Assembly: GCF_009670965.2 (NCBI RefSeq)
Contig: NZ_CP073239.1
Coordinates: 1,302,001-1,366,000, forward strand
From: Riemerella anatipestifer
Lineage (GTDB): Bacteria; Bacteroidota; Bacteroidia; Flavobacteriales; Weeksellaceae
Length of the DNA: 64,000 nt
Reading direction: 5' to 3'
The notes beneath the pieces were generated by a model. It saw nothing but the letters and a program-made list of their open reading frames with translations. It searched no databases and had not been told where the DNA came from. Shown here one piece after another: positions 36,454 to 44,900 of the stretch (the stretch's first letter is position 1; every line of letters begins with the position of its first letter). Both the position numbers and the translations under genes were made by a program.

Positions 36454-37074
36454 TTACTTTTCAAAAAGCATTTTGGTAATAAAATCTTTATCGCCTTTAC
36501 CTCTAGCGGGAGAGTATTCTCTACCATAGAAAATAATTTGCAGATGTAAGCTATTCCATTTGTCTTTTGGAAAAATCTTTTTGGCGTCTTTTTCAGTTTC
36601 GGTTACATTTTTTCCAGAAGTGAGTTTCCATTGAGTCATCAGCCTATGGATATGGGTGTCCACAGGAAATGCAGGAACGCCAAAGGCTTGGCTCATCACC
36701 ACTGAAGCCGTCTTGTGCCCCACACCAGGTAAGGCTTCCAATTCTTCAAAAGATTGGGGAACTACGCCTTGGTGTCGCTCTACCAACAACTCCGCCATTG
36801 CTTTAAGGTTTTTAGCTTTGGTGTTTGATAGACCTATTTCTTTAATTAAATTTTTAATTTCATCAACTTCCAACTCTTTCATCTTGAAAGGTGTATCTGC
36901 TACGGCAAATAGTTGGGGGGTTACTTCATTCACTTTCTTGTCGGTAGTTTGTGCCGAAAGAGCCACGGCAACTAGCAAGGTGTATGGGTCTTTGTGGTCT
37001 AGAGGGATAGGCGTCTCGGGATATAGGCGTTCTAACTCTTGTATGATGATTTCGGCTCTTTGTTTTTTGGTCAT
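36454..37074 (-). CDS. nth: Endonuclease III (DNA glycosylase/AP lyase), cluster-less form
   Basis: Base-excision enzyme removing oxidised pyrimidines. The HhH-GPD core is intact: LPGVGHKTASVVM (catalytic Lys) and FPVDTHIHR (catalytic Asp). The usual C-terminal Cx6Cx2Cx5C that holds a [4Fe-4S] cluster is missing: after HLQIIFYGREYSPARG the protein runs to its end with no cysteine. Length is 206 residues. Its promoter overlaps that of the divergent bcp gene. Confidence 0.92.
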   Translation of the reverse strand: MTKKQRAEIIIQELERLYPETPIPLDHKDPYTLLVAVALSAQTTDKKVNEVTPQLFAVADTPFKMKELEVDEIKNLIKEIGLSNTKAKNLKAMAELLVERHQGVVPQSFEELEALPGVGHKTASVVMSQAFGVPAFPVDTHIHRLMTQWKLTSGKNVTETEKDAKKIFPKDKWNSLHLQIIFYGREYSPARGKGDKDFITKMLFEK

Positions 37075-37089
37075 TTTAAACTAAATTTG
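37059..37089 (+). promoter_or_regulatory. Complete Bacteroidota promoter for bcp
   Basis: TTTG (37059-37062), 19 nt, TAAATTTG (37082-37089): ideal consensus, 17 nt before the bcp ATG. The -33 element lies inside the 5' end of nth. Confidence 0.75.
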
Positions 37090-37092
37090 GGA

Positions 37093-37100
37093 CAAAAATA
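37093..37100 (-). promoter_or_regulatory. -7 box (TATTTTTG) for nth, overlapping the bcp promoter
   Basis: The minus strand reads TATTTTTG, exact TAnnTTTG, 18 nt before the nth ATG and 3 bp from the plus-strand -7 box. Confidence 0.6.
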
Positions 37101-37106
37101 AACATT

Positions 37107-37556
37107 ATGATAAACATAGGTGGTAGCCTTCCTACTTTTACGGTAAAAAATCAAGACGGAAAAGAGGTGAGTGCATCAGACTTTAAGGGTAAAAAATTAG
37201 TAATATTCTTTTATCCTAAAGCCAACACGCCAGGGTGCACAGCAGAGGCGTGTAATTTAAGCGAGAACTACGAGGCTCTACAAAAACAAGGCTATACTCT
37301 TTTGGGTGTAAGTGCCGATTCTGTGGAAAAACAAAAGAAATTTCACGATAAATTTAACTTTCCTTATGACCTTCTAGCCGATGAAGAAAGACAAATCATA
37401 GAGGCTTTTGGGGTATGGCAACTTAAAAAGTTTATGGGGAAGGAGTTTATGGGTATTGTTCGTACCACCTTTATTTTTGATGAAAATGGCGTGTGTACGA
37501 GGATTATAGATAAAGTAAAAACAAAGGAGCATTCGGCTCAAATATTAGAATCTTAA
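37107..37556 (+). CDS. bcp: Thioredoxin-dependent peroxiredoxin, BCP type
   Basis: A 149-residue peroxiredoxin reducing hydroperoxides. The peroxidatic Cys44 and resolving Cys49 lie in FYPKANTPGCTAEACNLSE, the standard atypical 2-Cys arrangement. It shares a control region with nth (DNA repair of oxidative damage), so both could respond to redox state, though no OxyR site is recognisable. The S9 peptidase starts 10 nt after its stop and is probably co-transcribed. Confidence 0.94.
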   Translation: MINIGGSLPTFTVKNQDGKEVSASDFKGKKLVIFFYPKANTPGCTAEACNLSENYEALQKQGYTLLGVSADSVEKQKKFHDKFNFPYDLLADEERQIIEAFGVWQLKKFMGKEFMGIVRTTFIFDENGVCTRIIDKVKTKEHSAQILES

Positions 37557-37566
37557 ATTATTAGTT

Positions 37567-39681
37567 ATGAAGTTTAAATATTTGTATTTAGGAGTGGCTG
37601 CTGTGGCGTTGGCGTCTTGTAGCACTCAACAAAAAACCGCTAAAATGAATTACCCTGAAACTAAAAAAGTAAATCATACAGACACTTACTTCGGAACACA
37701 AGTAGAAGACCCTTACCGTTGGTTGGAGGACGACCGTGCGGAGGATACCAAAGATTGGGTAAAGAGACAAGTGGTTTTTACACAGAACTATCTAGACCAA
37801 ATTTCTTTCCGTAACGAAATTAAAGACCAACTGAAAGAAATCTGGAACTACGAAAAAATTTCTGCTCCTTTTAAAGAAGGTGATTATACCTATTTCTACA
37901 AAAATGATGGGCTACAAGCTCAATCGGTGTTGTATAGAAAAGATAAGAACGGCAATACAGAGGTATTCTTAGACCCTAATCAGTTTTCTAAAGATGGAAC
38001 AACTTCTCTAGCGGGTATTTCTTTTAATAAGAAAGGAAACTTGGTCGCTTATAAAATTTCGGAAGGTGGTAGCGATTGGAATAAAATCATCATTCTAGAT
38101 GCCATTACTAAAAAACCGATAGACGAAACTTTAGTAGATGTTAAATTTAGTGGGATTTCTTGGCTAGGAGACGAAGGTTTTTTCTATTCTAGCTACGACA
38201 AACCAGACGGAAGTGTACTTTCTGCTAAGACTGATATGCACAAAGTCTATTTCCATAAATTAGGAACTAAGCAGTCCCAAGACCAGCTCATTATAGGGGG
38301 AGAAAATTTCAAAAGGAGATATATGAGTGCTGGCGTTTCCGAAGACCAGCGTTATCTTATCCTTTCTGCAGCTAATGCGACTAACGGCAATGAGCTTTAT
38401 ATTAAAGATTTAAAAAACAACACAGATTTTATCCCAGTTCAGAAAGGCTACGATTATAATACCGATGTGGTAGATACCAAAGGAGATTTTATCTATGTTC
38501 TTACGGATAAAGGAGCTCCTAATATGAGGTTGGTGAAGTTTGATATTAAGAATCCTAGCATTTGGACAGATGTGATTCCTGAAACGGAAAATGTCCTAAG
38601 GGTATCTACAGGAGGAGGCTATATCTTTGCTAATTATATGAAAGATGCCGTAACATTAGTACAGCAAATGGATTACAACGGAAAGAAAGTGAGAGATATT
38701 ACTCTTCCTGGTAAAGGTACGGCAGGAGGATTCTCCGGTAAAGATTCCGAAAAAGAATTGTACTATGCTTTCACGAGCTACATTACACCGAATACTATCT
38801 ATAAACTTAATGTGGAAACGGGAGTATCTTCGGTGTATCAAAAGCCAAAAGTTAAATTTAACCCAGAGGATTTTGTTTCGGAGCAAGTGTTCTACACTTC
38901 TAAAGACGGCACTAGAGTTCCGATGACCATCAATTATAAGAAAGGGCTTAAGCTAGACGGTAAAAACCCTACCATTCTCTATTCTTATGGAGGGTTTAAT
39001 ATCAGTCTAACGCCTTCGTTCTCTGTGGTAAATGCGGTGTGGATGGAAAACGGAGGTATCTATGCTGTGCCTAACATTAGAGGTGGTGGCGAGTATGGTA
39101 AAAAATGGCACGATGCGGGAACCAAAATGCAAAAGAAAAATGTATTCAACGATTTTATAGCGGCTGGCGAATACTTACAATCTAAAGGTTATACTTCTCC
39201 TGAATTTATGGCACTTTCTGGGCGTTCTAACGGAGGGCTACTTGTGGGTGCTACAATGACGATGCGTCCCGACCTTGCCAAAGTGGCTTTCCCTGGGGTG
39301 GGCGTTTTGGATATGTTGAGGTATCACACCTTTACTGCAGGAGCAGGGTGGGCGTACGATTATGGTACGGCACAAGATAGCAAAGAGATGTTTGAATATC
39401 TAAAATCTTACTCTCCTGTACACAATGTTAAGAAAGGCGTTTGCTACCCTTCTACTATGATTATTACTAGCGACCACGACGATAGGGTAGTCCCTGCACA
39501 CTCGTTTAAGTTTGGAGCGGAATTGCAAGAAAAACAGACCTGTTCTAACCCAGCACTTGTTAGAATAGAAATGAATGCAGGACACGGAGCGGGGCGTTCT
39601 ACCGACCAAGTGATAGGCGAAAATGCCGACTTAATAAGCTTTGCTCTTTATGAGATGGGCATCAGAAGTCTTAAAAAGTAA
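37567..39681 (+). CDS. Prolyl oligopeptidase (S9A), lipoprotein
   Basis: A 704-residue serine peptidase that cuts short peptides after proline. The signal peptide ends in a lipobox (ALASC, Cys18), so it is membrane-anchored, probably periplasmic. Residues ~50-430 form the beta-propeller lid; the C-terminal alpha/beta hydrolase carries the nucleophile (LSGRSNGGLL), Asp (SDHDDRVVP) and His (NAGHGAGR). The active site is complete. Convergent terminator follows. Confidence 0.93.
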   Translation: MKFKYLYLGVAAVALASCSTQQKTAKMNYPETKKVNHTDTYFGTQVEDPYRWLEDDRAEDTKDWVKRQVVFTQNYLDQISFRNEIKDQLKEIWNYEKISAPFKEGDYTYFYKNDGLQAQSVLYRKDKNGNTEVFLDPNQFSKDGTTSLAGISFNKKGNLVAYKISEGGSDWNKIIILDAITKKPIDETLVDVKFSGISWLGDEGFFYSSYDKPDGSVLSAKTDMHKVYFHKLGTKQSQDQLIIGGENFKRRYMSAGVSEDQRYLILSAANATNGNELYIKDLKNNTDFIPVQKGYDYNTDVVDTKGDFIYVLTDKGAPNMRLVKFDIKNPSIWTDVIPETENVLRVSTGGGYIFANYMKDAVTLVQQMDYNGKKVRDITLPGKGTAGGFSGKDSEKELYYAFTSYITPNTIYKLNVETGVSSVYQKPKVKFNPEDFVSEQVFYTSKDGTRVPMTINYKKGLKLDGKNPTILYSYGGFNISLTPSFSVVNAVWMENGGIYAVPNIRGGGEYGKKWHDAGTKMQKKNVFNDFIAAGEYLQSKGYTSPEFMALSGRSNGGLLVGATMTMRPDLAKVAFPGVGVLDMLRYHTFTAGAGWAYDYGTAQDSKEMFEYLKSYSPVHNVKKGVCYPSTMIITSDHDDRVVPAHSFKFGAELQEKQTCSNPALVRIEMNAGHGAGRSTDQVIGENADLISFALYEMGIRSLKK

Positions 39682-39704
39682 GGTGTAATACATGCTTTCA
39701 AAAT

Positions 39705-39737
39705 AAAAATCCAACACGATAAGAGTGTTGGATTTTT
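39705..39737. terminator. Bidirectional terminator (S9 peptidase / hydrolase)
   Basis: 13-bp stem AAAAATCCAACAC / GTGTTGGATTTTT (39705-39717, 39725-39737), 7-nt loop, T runs both ways, between converging genes. Confidence 0.9.
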
Positions 39738-40579
39738 TATTTCAAGTAATCTTCCACAATGTGCCATAGTGGAGTGTTGTAACTTCTAAAAAAGTTGATG
39801 TGTCCTATATTGTTTTTAGGAGAAAGTTCAGCTTTTATGATATGATATTCAGGTTTAAGATTGTGATAAGTGTCCATTAAACTTTTAACGCCTTTTTCTG
39901 TGAGCCAGCTGTCATCATCGGCGTAGAGAACCAAAGTATCCTGATGGAGATGCTCTGTATGGTCATAAGACATTTCTAGTAGTTTAAGAGTAGATTTTTT
40001 GTTGAGAATAAGCCTTCTCCAATCGTAAACTACACCCTTTGGAAGAGATTCTCCTAGACCAAGAATAGAGGCAGGGAAATACCCTAACATTTCGGTAAGT
40101 AGAGGTTGCAATATACCAAAACCTAGGTAAGCAGCCCATCTAGTTTTAGAATCTAAGTGTTTTACATAAGCGTCTTGAGCTCCTATAAATATTATCTTTT
40201 TAAAAAGATTAGTGTCTGGGTTCATTCCTGTAATCAAAGCTCCTACGGAATGTCCCATAATATATTTCTCGTAATGAGGAAAATGTGTTTTGATGTAGTT
40301 GGTTAATGTTTTATAGTCTTCGGTTCCCCATAGCCTCATACTGGCTTTAAAGCCTTTCATTTTAGTGGGCTTAGAAGATGCGATGCCTCTATAATCATAA
40401 GTGATTACCGTGTAGCCTTTTGCCATTAGGTATTTGGCAAAACTGTAATAGACATATTGTTTTACTCCTGTTGCTGAATTGATGAGTAATAATTTACCAT
40501 TCGTATTATCTACTTCTGGTTTAAAGAGGCTTACCGCAAGAGGGTAGCCATCGGAAGTGGTAAGGGTAAATTCACTCAT
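39737..40579 (-). CDS. Alpha/beta hydrolase
   Basis: A 280-residue alpha/beta-hydrolase fold protein. The nucleophile elbow is GHSVGALI, after YDYRGIASSKP; a late Asp/His pair (YADDDSWL, IGHINFF) completes a plausible triad. Substrate is unknown. It overlaps the end of lpxH by 4 nt and is therefore co-translated with it, hinting at a lipid or membrane-related role, though this is only context. Confidence 0.8.
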   Translation of the reverse strand: MSEFTLTTSDGYPLAVSLFKPEVDNTNGKLLLINSATGVKQYVYYSFAKYLMAKGYTVITYDYRGIASSKPTKMKGFKASMRLWGTEDYKTLTNYIKTHFPHYEKYIMGHSVGALITGMNPDTNLFKKIIFIGAQDAYVKHLDSKTRWAAYLGFGILQPLLTEMLGYFPASILGLGESLPKGVVYDWRRLILNKKSTLKLLEMSYDHTEHLHQDTLVLYADDDSWLTEKGVKSLMDTYHNLKPEYHIIKAELSPKNNIGHINFFRSYNTPLWHIVEDYLK

Positions 40580-41343
40580 AAGTTGCTTAGATATTTAAGC
40601 TGAAATTGAGAGCCATCAAAAACGCCATAAGAATAGTAGGAAATCCAATCACCTAGATTAACATAAGAGGCTTCTGCTCCCACTTCCAATATCATCGGTA
40701 GGTGTCTATGCCCAAAGACGAAATAGTCTATGTGTTCCGATTTTAGTTTTTCTTTGGAATACCGTATTAAGAACTCCTTATCTTCACCCAAAAATTCTTT
40801 GTCTTCTTCGCCACTTATCATTTTGTTTTTCTGAGAAAGGTATAGGGCAAGCCTCATTGAAATATCAGGGTGAAGCCATTTGAACAACCACTGGGCTAGA
40901 GGATTGGTAAATACCTTTTTCATTCTTTTATAACCTTTATCGCCAGGACCTAAGCCATCGCCGTGGGCAAGGAGAAATCTTTTACCATTGATGGTGGCGT
41001 ATCTTTTCTCAAAAAAAACGGGTATTCCGAGTTCTTTTTCAAAGTAGTCTTTCATCCATAGGTCGTGGTTACCTACAAAAAAGTAAAGGTCTATGCCTTG
41101 GTCTTTAAGTTCGGCTAGTTTGCCAAGCACCCTCACGAAGCCTCTAGGAACTACAAACTGCCACTCGTGCCAAAAATCAAACAAGTCTCCCATAAGGAAC
41201 AGAACTTGGGCATCGTTCCGAATGTCTTCTAGCCATTGCACAAACTTTTGTTCTCTAAGTTTACTGGCTTCTAGAGTGGGGGCTCCGAAGTGCTGGTCGG
41301 AAGCGAAGTAGATTTTTTTTCCGTCTTCTAAGGTAATCGTCAT
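40576..41343 (-). CDS. lpxH: UDP-2,3-diacylglucosamine pyrophosphatase, LpxH type
   Basis: A 255-residue metallophosphoesterase predicted to hydrolyse UDP-2,3-diacylglucosamine to lipid X in lipid A synthesis. All metal motifs are present: SDQHFG, MGDLFDFW, GNHDLWM, LAHGDGLG and GHRHLP. Bacteroidota LpxH proteins diverge from E. coli, so specificity is by family resemblance. Placed 27 nt behind the QueD-like gene and overlapping the hydrolase. Confidence 0.85.
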   Translation of the reverse strand: MTITLEDGKKIYFASDQHFGAPTLEASKLREQKFVQWLEDIRNDAQVLFLMGDLFDFWHEWQFVVPRGFVRVLGKLAELKDQGIDLYFFVGNHDLWMKDYFEKELGIPVFFEKRYATINGKRFLLAHGDGLGPGDKGYKRMKKVFTNPLAQWLFKWLHPDISMRLALYLSQKNKMISGEEDKEFLGEDKEFLIRYSKEKLKSEHIDYFVFGHRHLPMILEVGAEASYVNLGDWISYYSYGVFDGSQFQLKYLSNL

Positions 41344-41370
41344 AGCGTTGGTAACATCTGTTTTAAAAGA

Positions 41371-41814
41371 CTAATTCTCCTCTGCAAACCATTCTCCGTA
41401 GGAGTTTTCTGTTTCGTGGAGTTTTAGATAGGCTAGTTGCACAGACTCGGGGAGCCTGTTTTTGATTTTAGCGGCAATGTCATAAAGCATATTTTCGCAA
41501 GTAGGCTGGTAGTTGCAGAATATTACTTTGTGTCCTTTGTCTTCTAACTCTTTTCCTAGACTGATGTGTGGAGAATTAGCATTAAGTAGTACAGAGTGAT
41601 CCCACACATCTACAATTTCTTCTTTTACAATCTTTTTAATATCCCCAAAATCTACTACCATTCCGTTTTTGGGGTGGTCTAAATCATTGATAGGAACGCC
41701 TTTCACGGTAACAAATAGTTTGTACGAATGCCCGTGCATATTCTTGCACTTGCCATCGTAGTTGTAAAGGACGTGAGCGGTTTCAAATGAAAAAATCTTA
41801 GTAATTCTAATCAT
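41371..41814 (-). CDS. queD: 6-carboxytetrahydropterin synthase (QueD/PTPS fold)
   Basis: A 147-residue T-fold enzyme. The zinc-binding histidines are in FETAHVLYN and CKNMHGHSYKL, and LHETENSYGEW is the C-terminal substrate-binding motif. It makes the queuosine/archaeosine precursor from dihydroneopterin triphosphate; in some bacteria the fold serves folate-type pterin chemistry. A -7 box lies only 4 nt upstream of the ATG, suggesting a leaderless mRNA. First gene of the queD-lpxH-hydrolase run. Confidence 0.9.
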   Translation of the reverse strand: MIRITKIFSFETAHVLYNYDGKCKNMHGHSYKLFVTVKGVPINDLDHPKNGMVVDFGDIKKIVKEEIVDVWDHSVLLNANSPHISLGKELEDKGHKVIFCNYQPTCENMLYDIAAKIKNRLPESVQLAYLKLHETENSYGEWFAEEN

Positions 41815-41818
41815 GTGG

Positions 41819-41826
41819 CAAAGATA
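41819..41826 (-). promoter_or_regulatory. -7 box (TATCTTTG) abutting the queD start
   Basis: The minus strand reads TATCTTTG, ending 4 nt before the queD ATG, so the expected transcript starts at the start codon. Confidence 0.6.
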
Positions 41827-41862
41827 CTAAATAATCGGTGATGTGGTTTTATTAGTAATAAA

Positions 41863-41897
41863 AAAGCTCCAATCAGGGTTAGACCTTTTGGAGCTTT
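41863..41897 (-). terminator. Intrinsic terminator after sprA
   Basis: 10-bp stem AAAGCTCCAA / TTGGAGCTTT (41863-41872, 41888-41897), 15-nt loop, followed on the minus strand by T's. Lies between sprA and queD, both on the minus strand. Confidence 0.75.
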
Positions 41898-41923
41898 AGT
41901 AAGTGATTGTATGACGAAAAGCA

Positions 41924-44900
41924 TTACATTCCGTTTCCTCCAAAGGTAAATGTGGCGGATAATCCTGCTCTAACAGTAGATAGTGGGAATGCCGTAGAAA
42001 TTTTGTACTTCGTCATCAGTTGGTCGTAGAAGAAACGAATATTAAAGTTTTGTGACATATTGTAATCCGCAGATACTTTTATGCCTAGTAAACGCTGTCC
42101 TCCCGTTACTTGAGCATCATCTTTTAAGATATTGATGATAGATGTTTTGTTGTCCCTCAACGAGAAATCGGCACGAACATTAAGGTCGCTCTTAATATCT
42201 TTTGATTTACCTTTATATCTTAGTTTTAGTTTTAAATCTTTTAAAATATATCCAAAACCAAGCACATACTCAGAGCCAGAATCTTCGGTTAAGGTTTGGT
42301 TTACTAAGCCTAGTAAAAACATTCTATTTCTGTTGTAGTGAGCTCTAAACTGCATGTGGTTTCTCATAGTAACATCAGCACCTACAAAAGGAGCAAACTC
42401 TTCTACAAACATAGCTTGAGAAAATACATAAGGATTCAGTCTATTGCCTCTTACATCTAGAGCATTAGGATTGTTATAATAATCTATATTAGACTGTATT
42501 CCTGTAGCTGTATAGGTAGAAGTGTAGGCATGCTGTATATCAAACTTCTCAAACTGACTGTTGATAAATGGAATGTTTCTAAGCCCAGAGTAAGTAAGTC
42601 GCCAGTTAGGTAACGGGAAGTTAGGGCGAGTAGGGTTTTTCATAGAAACTGATTTCCCTGATAACGCAGAGCGGAATGCAGGAACCAAAACATAAGTGTT
42701 GGCAATACTATAGCCCTCCACGAAACCGTCAGTCATCAAGTTACCACTATTAAGTCTAGAAAACTCTCTAGCTCTAGCTTTAATATCGTTAAAGATGTCT
42801 GTGCTATTTTTTAGAGTAGTACCTAGTAGGAACTCTGTGTTAGAGTAGCTTATCATCTCGTTAGCAAAAGAGAATTGTATACCATTGGCACGATTGCCAT
42901 CTAAGTCTATATTAAATCCGCCGTGAGTGAGCATTTTATTATAAGTTTGAAGGAAGTTAACATCTACCCTCAAATTCTTTATAGGCTCTATAACGATATT
43001 AGCCGTAACATTTCTATTGCTCATTTGGGTATAAGGGTCGTTAAGATACTCTGACTGAGTAACCCAATTATTTTCTACGGCGAGTCTTCTAATGTCAGCC
43101 TGAGAGCCTAGTAGGAAACCACTGGTAGGTCCTCCAAATCCTCTTCGTCCTATACCAAAAAAGTTCGGTTCTGAAAGTATCCCAGGAAGTACGGTTCCGT
43201 TATTTTCATTAAAATTAAGGTTAGCTTGCTTAATGGAAGTTAAAGCCGACATTACTTTCTGAGTTAAAGATAATTGATTTTTAAATCTATAAGACTTAAA
43301 CTTAAATCTCTTACGGCTATTTTCATTAGCAAAAGCCTTTTCATAAACCTGATTAAGCGAGTCTATTTCTCTATTTCTTCCTTGTCGGATAGAGTCTAAC
43401 TTTTTAAAATATTTAAACTTTCCTAACAACAAAGGAATGTCCACCGAAGCAGTGGCTACCTTATTATTGGTGTTTTGAGCTACATTTCCTAGATTTCCAT
43501 TAGCACTATTAAGAAGTACAGTAGACCTTGCATTCCAATTGTATTGCAGCCCATAGCCTAACTCTGCATTGATGAAATCTAGGTAAGGGAAGTGTTCAAA
43601 AGGCAAACGGTAATTAAATTGTATTCTGTGGTTATAGAGTACAGGTCGTCCCACTTTAAACGGATTTTGGAAGATAGATCTGGTGTCCATAGTATTTACT
43701 GCCCAGTCATCGTTAAGAGTTCTAGTGGCAGAGAATATTTCGGCTTTGAAAGACTTAGTGAAATTAAATCCTAGGTTATACTGCCAACCAAAGAAGAAAT
43801 TTCTGTTTTTAAGAACATCAAAGTTTTGAGAACCATTGCCATTGAGTAGGGCTTCAATATTTCTAAACTCTAGTTCGCTATAATTTCTATCTAGCTCTGT
43901 TCTGAAAGAAAAACGAGTTGGGATAGGGTTGATATTGAACTCTTTAATCCATTTTACATAAGGAACTATCTTAGCAGTATCACTTATAACTTTGTTGAAC
44001 GGTTTTATTACCCAAGGTTTAAAGTTATAGTTGTAGTCTATATAAGCCTTTAGATTTTGTCGGTAGTTTTTCTTGGTGTAGATGTCTCTGTAATAGTCGT
44101 CGTGATAAACTGCTGTGAGGGCTAAGTTCTCTACATCGTAGAACTTAGGCTTCTTATCAGAGTTTACCCTTTCTTTTCTCATATTCACCACGCCAAAACT
44201 TCTTTGCTGAGTGTAAGTTCTCACCACTTGTTTAAGTTGGTCTTTTTTGGGGTCTTCATTAAAGAGGACATCATCATTAAGAGGATTATATTTAGGGTCC
44301 TCAATAGTTTGGGTGTAAGAGTAATTAACTGGGATTTTCATTCCTGCTTTTTCAGGAAGGAATTTATCCACATTTACTGTCGTGTTGATGGAGAATGCGG
44401 TGTTTTGTGTTTGCTGTCTTTGAGTAGGTTTTTGGTCTATAGAACCAAACCCTATGGTAGAGATAGCAGCGTTGGCATTTACATTAGCAAAATCGCCTAG
44501 GTTAAAGTTGAGGTTAGCGTTGGCTGCATAGCCTCCTTTGTTTTCTATTCCAGAAAGACGAATTTCGTTCACCCAAAGTACTAAATCTTTAGAATCAGAA
44601 CCTGTATTTCTTACCCCAATCACGATGGTAGAAATGTTACCTAAACTAGGGCGTCCTTTGGTAAATATAGCTCTGTGACTATCACCATATTCTTGGTCTT
44701 TATACCTTTGGTCTAGACTTATCCCTGCGGTTTCTCTTCTTAGTTTGGCATTGATGAATTCTTTTAGATTAAAGTTAATAGTATTCTCAGCTGGCCAAAT
44801 ATCTAGTGGAGAAGTTGCGTTTTTAGCGGTGTATTTTAGCGAAGCCTCATACTCGTAGTAGTTGTCTATGGCATCACTTCCTAGACGGATGAAGAACTTG

